13,903 bases of DNA from UBA1189 sp045647345 (GTDB taxonomy: Bacteria; Bacteroidota; Bacteroidia; Bacteroidales; Bacteroidaceae): the NCBI GenBank assembly GCA_045647345.1, contig JAZRMG010000169.1:1-13903 (forward strand). The letters are read 5' to 3'. The notes under the pieces are model-generated. The model had not been told where the DNA came from. It saw only the letters and a program-made list of their open reading frames with translations, and ran no database searches. Shown one piece after another: positions 7,061 through 13,903 of this stretch. Numbering within the stretch: position 1 is the stretch's first letter; every line of letters starts with the position of its first letter. Both the position numbers and the translations under genes were made by a program.

Positions 7061-8200
7061 TTATCGCACAGTGATATGCAAGCAGCTTTGTTTGCGTTCA
7101 TATTTGACGTAGCACCGACCAGCTTCACGCATATCATAAACAGCCTGATATAGCAACTGCTGTAATTTCATATCATTGGCAAAATATTCATCAGGTTTCT
7201 CAAATCGCACATAAGTAATGTCTATAGTCGTACCATACTGATGGCATGAATTCTGCGAAGCATTCACATTGCCACTTCGGCGCAACTTTTTTATATGATT
7301 CTCGGTGCGATAAACACTGGTAACAATAAATTGATGTCGGCGGTCATATCCGCGATTGTACAAAGAATCTTGAAAAGCATTACCCAAATCATCCAGAAAA
7401 TCTTTAGCCTTCGGTACAAGATACGGAGCCGAATGAGTTAGTGGATCCACCTTATAAAGTTTATTTGTCTCTATATACTTCAATCCGTACATACCTACCT
7501 CTATTTCCTCTATCGTAAGAGTGCGTGGTGTACCGTTAGCTCGAGCCGCCACGAGCTGCGTGTCGTTAAGGTCATTAAATATGCGTGGATAATTACGGTA
7601 AGGATCACGACGGTCGTGCAAATTAGGATCCCTGTTCGGTTTTTCTTTCACAGCAGGAGCGACTAAACTCTCTACGAAGAATTCATTCGGATGAAAATGA
7701 AATACGCTACGGAGGTTATAAAGACCTATCACAAGAATCAATACGCTAAGCAGCGTGACAGACACGAGTAGCAAGCTTCGACGACAAAAAAAACGACCAC
7801 CAGAGAACTGCGTAATAGTGCGTAAGTAATAACGCAGTCCTCCCTTTCCTTTACACCTTATCACTTGCGCCACAAAGGGTACAACAAGGAGTCCGAGCAT
7901 ATATCCCAACAAGTCGTTAGGCATAGAAAACACACCACATAGAGCCATTGCAACGACATATATAGGATAGCCAACGTACATTAACTGACGCGAGGTCCAC
8001 TTCAGCACATTGCTGACTAGAAGATATATCACCGTAAAAAGACTAATAAAAGAAAACACCTTAAAGCGAAATCCCACACGAATAGAATAGTCCTCTCCAA
8101 CAAATAATATTCCAGCAAGATCTGTAAACAGAAAAAGCAGCCCAATCATTAAAATCAGTTGGGCTGCAAACAATAACATTTTATTATCTCGGCTTTCCAT
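7061..8200 (-). CDS. DUF5715-family membrane protein with LAS/M15-like metal motif
   Basis: The 379-residue protein has about five hydrophobic segments (roughly 9-30, 47-64, 74-92, 97-113, 142-163), then a soluble C-terminal domain (about 205-379) that I recognise as DUF5715 from YPRIFNDLNDTQLVAARANG, LTHSAPYLVPKA (254-265), TSVYRT (294-299) and SCHQYGTTIDITY (318-330). The pattern H320...D327...H375 (HxxxxxxD, later H in CLHITVR) resembles the zinc-ligand layout of LAS metallopeptidases such as VanY and M15 D-Ala-D-Ala carboxypeptidases. The catalytic acid expected just next to the last histidine is not there (QSCLHITVR). The topology would place the domain outside the inner membrane, consistent with a cell-wall role, which is inference. 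The start ATG at 8200 follows A-rich DNA. The gap to the upstream same-strand gene is 119 bp, so the two may be linked or separate. Confidence 0.72.
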   Translation of the reverse strand: MESRDNKMLLFAAQLILMIGLLFLFTDLAGILFVGEDYSIRVGFRFKVFSFISLFTVIYLLVSNVLKWTSRQLMYVGYPIYVVAMALCGVFSMPNDLLGYMLGLLVVPFVAQVIRCKGKGGLRYYLRTITQFSGGRFFCRRSLLLVSVTLLSVLILVIGLYNLRSVFHFHPNEFFVESLVAPAVKEKPNRDPNLHDRRDPYRNYPRIFNDLNDTQLVAARANGTPRTLTIEEIEVGMYGLKYIETNKLYKVDPLTHSAPYLVPKAKDFLDDLGNAFQDSLYNRGYDRRHQFIVTSVYRTENHIKKLRRSGNVNASQNSCHQYGTTIDITYVRFEKPDEYFANDMKLQQLLYQAVYDMREAGRCYVKYERKQSCLHITVR

Positions 8201-8220
8201 AAATGCAAATTAGAAGAAAT

Positions 8221-8255
8221 AAAAGATAACTACAATCACTTGTAGATATTCTACA
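8221..8255 (-). promoter_or_regulatory. Overlapping inverted repeats with a -7-like box upstream of the DUF5715 gene
   Basis: CTACAA-TCAC-TTGTAG (8230-8245) is a perfect dyad, and its right arm is also the left arm of TGTAGA-TAT-TCTACA (8241-8255). Read on the - strand, TATCTTTT (8228-8221) is one base from the TAnnTTTG -7 box, and the dyads occupy the place of its -33 spacer. No TTTG lies at the right distance. This could be an operator cluster at a weak promoter, or two mutually exclusive RNA hairpins. Confidence 0.4.
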
Positions 8256-8319
8256 GAAACCATCTCACACTCTGTCACAAGCGCCTATGGTTTTATATCA
8301 CAAGGAAACGGAATCGGCA

Positions 8320-9048
8320 TCAATGCACGATGACTTTCTTTCCACCAATGATATAGATGCCTGGTGCGACAATACGCTGAACACACTGTCCCGTAAGAGT
8401 ATACACCTCTTCCTGCCGTGTCAAAACTACGGATTTCAAACCTGTAGGATATTCTTCGCGAGGTAGTGCTTCGAAAAACATACGAGATCCTTCATCTTTA
8501 CTACCATCAGCGTTATAGAGTCCCATCTGCGGACCTGCAGTCGTCCAATTTCCATTGTGACTGAGAAAGGTTTTGCCATCAGAAGTTCTGAAAGCATAGC
8601 AGCCATCAGTAAGGTCAAGAGTCCAAAGATAGAAATTGTTGGTACGTTCCTCAGCTGTCTGCATCAGCGTACATTTGGGAGCATCAGCAGTATTGGCCAC
8701 TGTCACCATACGATTGTCCTCAGCAGAGATAATCATGAGTCCTCCTTCGGCTTTCATAAAATACCATAGTTGATTAGGAAAGATTCTTGGATCCTTGCGA
8801 ACGATCTGAAGTTTGTGCACTGTATCTCCCCAAGGGATTTCGTTGGCTAGTACATATTTAAGGTCTGCACCTCCTGCCCCATCACGACCGTTGTATATAT
8901 AATATAATATTGGATTCGATGCATCAGTCGTGAGTTCAAAGGGATAATCCGCAGTTGTGGTTTTGGTTACTTGCGCCTTGACAGCGCCTGTCAGCATAAT
9001 CAATGATGCTGTAATGAGCAAAAACTTATGTTTCATCTTATCATCCAT
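8320..9048 (-). CDS. Secreted ricin-like (beta-trefoil) protein with C-terminal sorting-type tail
   Basis: The 242-residue product has a clear signal peptide: the second methionine (M5) begins a classic MKHK n-region, followed by a hydrophobic core and AVKA at 22-25 as the likely cleavage site. The mature part (about 35-200) has short aromatic repeats such as NQLWYFMKAEGG (92-103), FYLWTLDL (139-146) and YAFRTSDGKTFLSHNG (151-166), resembling ricin-type lectin repeats but too divergent for a firm assignment. The end (VYTLTGQCVQRIVAPGIYIIGGKKVIVH, positions 215-242) matches the C-terminal tail common on secreted Prevotella and Bacteroides proteins and is similar to type-IX-secretion sorting tails. 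M1 (9048) and M5 (9036) are both possible starts; M5 fits the signal peptide better. The gene is divergent from the large secreted enzyme at 9165, whose tail is similar. Carbohydrate binding is inference. Confidence 0.65.
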   Translation of the reverse strand: MDDKMKHKFLLITASLIMLTGAVKAQVTKTTTADYPFELTTDASNPILYYIYNGRDGAGGADLKYVLANEIPWGDTVHKLQIVRKDPRIFPNQLWYFMKAEGGLMIISAEDNRMVTVANTADAPKCTLMQTAEERTNNFYLWTLDLTDGCYAFRTSDGKTFLSHNGNWTTAGPQMGLYNADGSKDEGSRMFFEALPREEYPTGLKSVVLTRQEEVYTLTGQCVQRIVAPGIYIIGGKKVIVH

Positions 9049-9060
9049 TAAGTGTGTTAC

Positions 9061-9079
9061 GCAGTTGACTGCAAAAGTA
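9061..9079 (-). promoter_or_regulatory. -7 box and dyad for the small secreted protein
   Basis: On the - strand TACTTTTG (9079-9072) fits the Bacteroidetes -7 consensus TAnnTTTG, but no TTTG lies about 20 bp upstream. Immediately downstream GCAGT-TG-ACTGC (9061-9072) is a perfect dyad that would overlap the transcription start. This suggests an activator- or repressor-controlled promoter. On the opposite strand the best -7 candidate for the 9165 gene is only TAACTTCG (9123-9130), also without a -33 box. Confidence 0.45.
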
Positions 9080-9164
9080 CAAAAAATCCATTAGGACACC
9101 ACGTAGATTAAGAAAAAATGTGTAACTTCGTGCCGTTTATACGTAATATATATAGTGGAATGCT

Positions 9165-11936
9165 ATGCATACATTTACAATAAAGAAATTATTGCTCGGT
9201 TGCTGTAGTTTAATCGGCACGTTGGCATGGATATCTGTACATGCCGAAGAGACCAATCTGACAGTTTCGGCCAATGATTACATGAAAGCAACGAAGAGAA
9301 CCGATGTCACTATCCCCTTCACGACTCAAGTCCAAGGAGTAAAAACACCCGTCCTTTGGGGACTCGACACAGCATGGCCCGATGAATGGAATATCATGCG
9401 GGGCACCTCCTTTATAGGCAAAGAACAGCTTTCTGTTGGGCGTGTTTCGTTTCAAGCAAGCGACCTCATTGGTGATGACGGTCAGCTTTCTGCCGATCAA
9501 AAGAAAGATCTTGACAACCGATTGCGTCTTGTGTCGCTCAGCGGTGTTAAGGACATAGCGCTCAACAGCGACCACGAAGTTTTGTGCGACAAAGAGGAAC
9601 ATAGCTTCAAGACCAAAGAAGAGTGGGAAGCATGGAAGCAAAAGGCGGCACAGCACCGCAAGAACTATGTAGGCCGTCCAGCCGAATGGATAAAGCTGTT
9701 CAAGGCTACCACAGACTACTGCCGTACCAAGGGATTCAATGTAGTATCCATCGCTCCATTCAACGAGGCCGACTTCACAGCTTGGAATCAAGGTTCTATG
9801 GCAGATTTCAAGGAGATATGTCGACTGATGCGAGAGGATGCCTATTTTGATGACATCCGTGTGAGTGGTGGCAACACGCTCAACTGCGACGAAGCGCTGA
9901 AATGGTACAACGGGTTGAGCCCATATCTTACAGAGGGTAACACACACCAGTTAGCTGGTTCCTTTGATAACTATGCTAAATTCTTCGAGACTGTCCGCGC
10001 TAATGGCCATCATGCTACAGCCGATGAGCTCCATAACGTGATGGAAGCTATTGTAGGGGTAGAGTATGGTATGCAGACTGGCATCTGGTGGGGATTCGAT
10101 GGACGTGCACGTGGCGAGTTCTGCAAAGCGACCTTCGGTGAGCGCATCGCCTACGGTGAAGACCGTCCTCACTGGACAGCCGCAGCCATATATCGTATGC
10201 CCGACGAGCGCATACAGCTTTTCGGAGGCACTTCGGAACGACAAGCCAATAATTCTTCATACCGCATCGTATCAACCGACAAAGTAGTCTACTTCGATGG
10301 TTATGGCCCCACACACGAATACATTATGGAACTACCAGGAGGTACTGGATATCAAAACGGACAGACCAATGCAGAGCGAGTGCTTGAGATACACACTGGA
10401 GAGGATGTACCTTTGGCTCCTATAAACGGTACTTATACAATAATGAACAAGACAAGCCGCAAAGTGCTCATGCCACAAAACGGAAGCATGGCTCGAGCTG
10501 TGAAGCTCACCCAAGGGGCCTATAAAAGCAAGGAGTACCAGCAGTGGACCGTAGTGCCCGTAAACAGCCGAACGGGAGGTGACTTCAGTTACTTCCACAT
10601 CACCAATGTAGCCAGTCAATATCACCCTAACGTAGAAAACGGCAGTTTCAGCAATGGAGGTAGTATCATACTTTTCAATGCCAACGACAACTTGGAGCAG
10701 TGGTATCTGCAGTATGCCGGCGACAGCTATTGGTATATCATAAACCGCCACAGCGGTAAGTGTCTTGAGGTAGCAGGCGGAAGTACACAAGAGGGAGCCT
10801 ACATTACACAAAGTGCTTTCAACGGTGATGACCGACAACTGTGGCGACTGCTTCCTACCCACGCTGAGTGCGAGAAAATCAAGCCCCGTACACCCACAGG
10901 TCTGAAAGCCACAGCAACACATGCAGCCGTCACACTAACATGGACACCCAATGCCGATACCGATATTGCCGCCTATATCATTTTGCGTACCGAAGAGGGA
11001 AATGCTGAATGGAACACTATAGCACGCGATGTTACCGAACCTTTCTTCGTGGATAACACGGTGACCCAAGGCAAGAGCTATACATATAAAATAAAAGCAG
11101 TAGACCATTCCCAAAATCGCTCCACAGCATCGGCTACCATAACAGCCAGCACAACCCAAGAACGTGGCATAGTGGCCGCATACCAATTCGAAGATGCCCT
11201 CGACGACCACACCCCTCATCTTATGCACTGCACACATTATGGTGAAGCGACCTACGTCACGGGAAAATCGGGCGACAAAGCACTGCAGCTCGACGGAGCT
11301 AACGACTATCTACAACTGCCCACCGCCATAGTTCACCGTGACGAATTCACTATCGCCCTATGGATAAAGTGGCAACCCGGCAATAAGTGGCAACGAATAT
11401 TCGATTTCGGCAACAGCGAGCAGCAGTACATGTTCCTCACAGCGAATAATGCCGACAACGGTATGATGCGCCTCGCCGCCAAAAATGGCGGAGCAGAACA
11501 GCGATTTGACATATGCAGTTTGGGAACATACACTTGGAAACACATAACGCTTACCATCGGACGCGACACGATTTCAGTCTACATCGACGGCAAGGAAAGA
11601 GCCTCGAACACCGATTTTGACATACGTCCATCCGACTTCTTCCCCGTATGTAACTACATCGGACGCAGTCAGTTTGCTGCCGATCCTCTACTAAAAGCCA
11701 ATATCGATGACTTACGCATATACAACTATGCACTTTCGGCCGATGAAGTAGCCGCACTCTATGTCAACAGCACCACAAACATACAGTCCCAACAAGACCA
11801 AAGAAACGTAGCAGTAACTACATGCTACTATACATTGGATGGCAAGTGCCACGATACGCCACAACAAGGCATCAATATCGTACGCAAACAATATGCCGAC
11901 GGGACAGCTATAGTAGAGAAATTGATAAGCAAATAA
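9165..11936 (+). CDS. Secreted multidomain glycoside-hydrolase-like protein (catalytic, ricin, Fn3, LamG, sorting tail)
   Basis: A 923-residue extracellular protein. Residues 1-27 form a signal peptide ending in VHA. Residues about 31-415 look like a clan GH-A (beta/alpha)8 hydrolase: VVSIAPFNEADF (193-204) has the Asn-Glu pair of an acid/base (E201), and TADELHNVMEA followed by GMQTGIWWGFDG (285-313) is where the nucleophile strand should be (E288 most likely, E294 or E300 possible). I cannot place it in a numbered GH family; GH30-like is the nearest guess. Then come a ricin-type beta-trefoil (about 420-563, with QQWTVV, EQWYLQY and RQLWRLL repeats), an Fn3 domain (577-664), a LamG/concanavalin-like domain (667-868, ending NIDDLRIYNYALSADEVAALY) and a tail (886-923, YYTLDGKCHD...GINIVR). 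The substrate is unknown. The ATG at 9165 gives a good signal peptide; ATG 9160 is out of frame. The gene ends 14 bp before ftsE. Confidence 0.75.
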   Translation: MHTFTIKKLLLGCCSLIGTLAWISVHAEETNLTVSANDYMKATKRTDVTIPFTTQVQGVKTPVLWGLDTAWPDEWNIMRGTSFIGKEQLSVGRVSFQASDLIGDDGQLSADQKKDLDNRLRLVSLSGVKDIALNSDHEVLCDKEEHSFKTKEEWEAWKQKAAQHRKNYVGRPAEWIKLFKATTDYCRTKGFNVVSIAPFNEADFTAWNQGSMADFKEICRLMREDAYFDDIRVSGGNTLNCDEALKWYNGLSPYLTEGNTHQLAGSFDNYAKFFETVRANGHHATADELHNVMEAIVGVEYGMQTGIWWGFDGRARGEFCKATFGERIAYGEDRPHWTAAAIYRMPDERIQLFGGTSERQANNSSYRIVSTDKVVYFDGYGPTHEYIMELPGGTGYQNGQTNAERVLEIHTGEDVPLAPINGTYTIMNKTSRKVLMPQNGSMARAVKLTQGAYKSKEYQQWTVVPVNSRTGGDFSYFHITNVASQYHPNVENGSFSNGGSIILFNANDNLEQWYLQYAGDSYWYIINRHSGKCLEVAGGSTQEGAYITQSAFNGDDRQLWRLLPTHAECEKIKPRTPTGLKATATHAAVTLTWTPNADTDIAAYIILRTEEGNAEWNTIARDVTEPFFVDNTVTQGKSYTYKIKAVDHSQNRSTASATITASTTQERGIVAAYQFEDALDDHTPHLMHCTHYGEATYVTGKSGDKALQLDGANDYLQLPTAIVHRDEFTIALWIKWQPGNKWQRIFDFGNSEQQYMFLTANNADNGMMRLAAKNGGAEQRFDICSLGTYTWKHITLTIGRDTISVYIDGKERASNTDFDIRPSDFFPVCNYIGRSQFAADPLLKANIDDLRIYNYALSADEVAALYVNSTTNIQSQQDQRNVAVTTCYYTLDGKCHDTPQQGINIVRKQYADGTAIVEKLISK

Positions 11937-11950
11937 TTTTCAGAATATAG

Positions 11951-12664
11951 ATGTCACAGATAAATTATCGCAACGTAGAGGTACGCCAACAAGAGATGAT
12001 TGTTCTCGAAGAAGTGAACCTAAAGATACAAACCGGAGAGTTTGTCTACCTTATCGGTAAGGTCGGCTCGGGCAAGTCGAGCCTGCTCAAGACCATGTAT
12101 GGCGAACTCGACATACATAGTGGCGAGGCCGAAGTACTTGGTTACAACATGGCGCATATACGCCGCAAACAGATACCTGCATTGCGCAAGCGCATCGGCA
12201 TCGTATTCCAAGACTTCCAATTACTTATCGACCGCAACGTATACGACAACCTCGACTTCGTGCTCAAGGCTACTGGATGCAGTGACAAGCGCAAGCGCCA
12301 GTTCCGCATCGAAGAGGTACTCGAACAGGTAGGCATGAGTACCAAAGGCTACAAAATGCCCCATGAGCTATCGGGTGGCGAGCAGCAACGCATTGTCATC
12401 GCACGTGCTATCCTCAACAAACCCGAGATAATCCTTGCCGATGAGCCTACAGGTAACCTCGATCCCGAAACAGGCCGACAGATTGTAGAGCTCCTGCGCA
12501 GTATATGCGACCAAGGTTCTACAGTCATCATGACCACCCACAACCTGCAACTGCTCGAGGAATATCCCGGTAAGGTATTCTGCTGCGACGGACACAGAGT
12601 GGTAGAACAAATAGCCCATCAAAAAACAGAGAACTTAGAAAATCCGAACAAGATAGATAACTAG
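11951..12664 (+). CDS. ftsE: Cell-division ABC transporter ATP-binding protein FtsE
   Basis: The 237-residue ATPase has all ABC motifs: Walker A GKVGSGKSS (36-44), Q-loop Q87 in VFQDFQ, signature LSGGEQQR (140-147), Walker B IILADEPT (160-167) and H-loop H197. FQLLIDRNVYDNLDFVLKATG (89-109) is the phrase that separates FtsE from the closely related LolD and other ABC ATPases. FtsE works with the membrane protein FtsX at the septum to control cell-wall hydrolases. No ftsX is present next to it; in Bacteroidetes it is generally located elsewhere. The gene lies only 14 bp after the secreted glycoside-hydrolase-like gene and 60 bp before lysC on the same strand, and I see no promoter match in either gap. 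It is therefore probably transcribed from a promoter inside or before the large gene. The C-terminal extension after ~215 is short and polar. Confidence 0.88.
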   Translation: MSQINYRNVEVRQQEMIVLEEVNLKIQTGEFVYLIGKVGSGKSSLLKTMYGELDIHSGEAEVLGYNMAHIRRKQIPALRKRIGIVFQDFQLLIDRNVYDNLDFVLKATGCSDKRKRQFRIEEVLEQVGMSTKGYKMPHELSGGEQQRIVIARAILNKPEIILADEPTGNLDPETGRQIVELLRSICDQGSTVIMTTHNLQLLEEYPGKVFCCDGHRVVEQIAHQKTENLENPNKIDN

Positions 12665-12724
12665 GCTATCTAAATAAAATAAAAGTAAGTAACTCCAGAA
12701 AACAATCAATAAACCATACATCAC

Positions 12725-13903
12725 ATGAAAGTAATGAAATTTGGCGGAACCTCAGTAGGTTCTGCACAGCGTATGAAGGGCGTAGCCACGCTCATCAACG
12801 ATGGCGAAGACAAGATAGTAGTACTCTCGGCCATGTCGGGGACTACCAACTCATTGGTAGAGATCTGTGGCTACCTTGCCAACAACAACCCCGAGGGAGC
12901 CAATGAAGTCATTGGTAAACTCGAGAGCCTCTACAAGAAACACATCAACGAGCTCTACGACACCGAGGAGTACAAGCAACAGACCACCACATTGGTTAAG
13001 GACGTATTCAACTACCTGCGTTCATTCACCAAGCAACTGTTCACCTCTGTTGAGGAGCGCATCATCTTGGCACAGGGCGAAATCATCTCTACCAATATGG
13101 TGACCAACTACCTCAAGGAGCAGGGCATCAGCGCCCACCTCATCGCCGCGCTCGACTATATGCGCACCGATAAGAATGGTGAGCCCGATGCAGCCTACAT
13201 CAAGGAGAAGCTCACCGACGTGCTCGCTCATAGCCCCAAGGCACAGATTTACATCACCCAAGGCTTCATCTGTCGCAATATCAACGGCGAGATTGACAAC
13301 CTCCAGCGTGGTGGTAGCGACTACACGGCATCACTCATCGGTGCTGCCGTAGGTGCTAGCGAGATACAGATCTGGACCGATATCGACGGCATGCACAACA
13401 ACGATCCCCGTATCGTAGAGGGCACCACCGCCGTACGCCACCTCCACTTCGAGGAGGCTGCCGAGCTCGGCTACTTTGGAGCCAAGATCCTCCACCCCAC
13501 CTGCATACAGCCTGCCAAGTTTGCCAACATCCCCGTGAAGCTGCTCAACACCATGGAGCCCCAGGCACCTGGCACCACCATCAACAACGAGGCCGATCCA
13601 GGCACCATCAAGGCCGTAGCAGCTAAGGATAACATCACCGCCATCAAGATCAAGTCGAGCCGCATGCTCCTTGCCCATGGCTTCTTGCGCAAGGTATTCG
13701 AGATATTCGAGAGCTACCACACCTCTATCGACATGATCTGTACCTCTGAGGTAGGTGTATCCATGAGTATCGACAACACCAAGCACCTCAACGAGATCGT
13801 GCACGACCTCAAGAAGTACGGCACCGTGACCATCGACCACAACATGTGTATCATCTGCGTAGTGGGCGATATGGACTGGGAGAACATCGGCTTCGAGGCC
13901 CGC
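12725..13903 (+). CDS. lysC: Aspartate kinase, lysine-sensitive type (LysC), 3'-truncated by window end
   Basis: This enzyme phosphorylates aspartate, the first step to lysine, diaminopimelate, threonine and methionine. The frame runs open from the ATG at 12725 to the last base (393 residues); typical monofunctional enzymes have about 440, so roughly the last 45-50 residues, or any fused domain, are outside the window. Motifs: KFGGTSVG (5-12), ERIILAQGEIIS (111-122), GGSDYTASLIGAAVGA (196-211), WTDIDGMHNNDPR (217-229) and FGAKILHP (251-258). From about 304 an ACT regulatory domain begins; MLLAHGFLRKVFEIFESYHTS and TSEVGVSMSID closely follow the lysine-binding ACT domain of E. coli LysC, so lysine feedback is the likely control. 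A bifunctional ThrA is less likely from this similarity but cannot be excluded without the 3' end. It follows ftsE by 60 bp with no evident promoter. Confidence 0.95.
   Translation, partial: MKVMKFGGTSVGSAQRMKGVATLINDGEDKIVVLSAMSGTTNSLVEICGYLANNNPEGANEVIGKLESLYKKHINELYDTEEYKQQTTTLVKDVFNYLRSFTKQLFTSVEERIILAQGEIISTNMVTNYLKEQGISAHLIAALDYMRTDKNGEPDAAYIKEKLTDVLAHSPKAQIYITQGFICRNINGEIDNLQRGGSDYTASLIGAAVGASEIQIWTDIDGMHNNDPRIVEGTTAVRHLHFEEAAELGYFGAKILHPTCIQPAKFANIPVKLLNTMEPQAPGTTINNEADPGTIKAVAAKDNITAIKIKSSRMLLAHGFLRKVFEIFESYHTSIDMICTSEVGVSMSIDNTKHLNEIVHDLKKYGTVTIDHNMCIICVVGDMDWENIGFEAR

Noticed and set aside
9192..9206. Lipoprotein signal (LLGC) in the large secreted protein
   Set aside because: The cysteine at 13 would leave almost no hydrophobic core before it; the longer hydrophobic run ending in VHA at 25-27 fits an ordinary signal peptide.
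10332..10922. 196-codon open frame on the - strand opposite the ricin region of the large secreted protein
   Set aside because: It is antisense to a confident gene and lacks an initiation context or a recognisable family.
12651..12671. Hairpin AGATAG/CTATCT at the ftsE stop as a terminator
   Set aside because: The stem has six mostly A-T pairs, a 9-nt loop and no U-run, so termination between ftsE and lysC is not supported.
13331..13840. 169-codon open frame on the - strand opposite lysC
   Set aside because: It is a mirror of a GC-rich coding region with biased codons. The lysC frame has all family motifs and is not interrupted.
1..13903. CRISPR array, tRNA, rRNA, insertion sequence or prophage
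   Set aside because: I looked for spaced direct repeats, cloverleaf arms, terminal inverted repeats and transposase or integrase motifs and found none. The only tandem repeats are the two short heptamer arrays.

Overview
The window looks like a chromosomal segment of a Bacteroidales bacterium, most likely Prevotella-like. Three intergenic regions contain the Bacteroidetes primary-sigma promoter layout (TTTG, exactly 20 bp, TAnnTTTG), ribosome-binding sites are A-rich rather than Shine-Dalgarno-like, and the protein families (GH127, DUF5715, FtsE apart from FtsX, secreted proteins with a C-terminal sorting-type tail) fit that group. The genus is an inference.

Layout. (1) Bases 1-1317 hold the C-terminal half of a GH127 glycoside hydrolase on the + strand. 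It ends at a perfect 30-bp palindrome that can act as a terminator in both directions. (2) The - strand carries a membrane flippase-like protein (3957-2965) followed by the M20 dipeptidase pepD (2878-1424). A tandem heptamer repeat lies in the gap between them. (3) The + strand carries tpx (thiol peroxidase), then ksgA (16S rRNA dimethyltransferase) and mgtE (Mg2+ channel). The tpx promoter has a perfect dyad over its -33 box. The ksgA-mgtE gap consists entirely of five heptamers of the same kind as those upstream of pepD. (4) The - strand carries a DUF5715 membrane protein (8200-7061) and a small secreted ricin-like protein (9048-8320). (5) The + strand carries a 923-residue secreted multidomain glycoside-hydrolase-like protein, then ftsE only 14 nt later, then lysC (aspartokinase), which runs off the window end.

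How the genes relate. Most of the window is housekeeping: peptide turnover, peroxide defence, ribosome maturation, Mg2+ uptake, cell division and lysine/DAP synthesis. Two carbohydrate-active parts are interspersed: GH127 at the left edge, and the divergent pair of secreted proteins around 9.1 kb, which share a ricin-like fold type and a similar C-terminal tail. No phage, transposon, CRISPR, tRNA or rRNA was seen. The least explained items are the catalytic domain of the 923-aa protein, the DUF5715 protein with a peptidase-like metal motif but no evident catalytic acid, the recurring YAATTYY heptamer arrays just upstream of start codons, and two dyads placed where operators would be expected.
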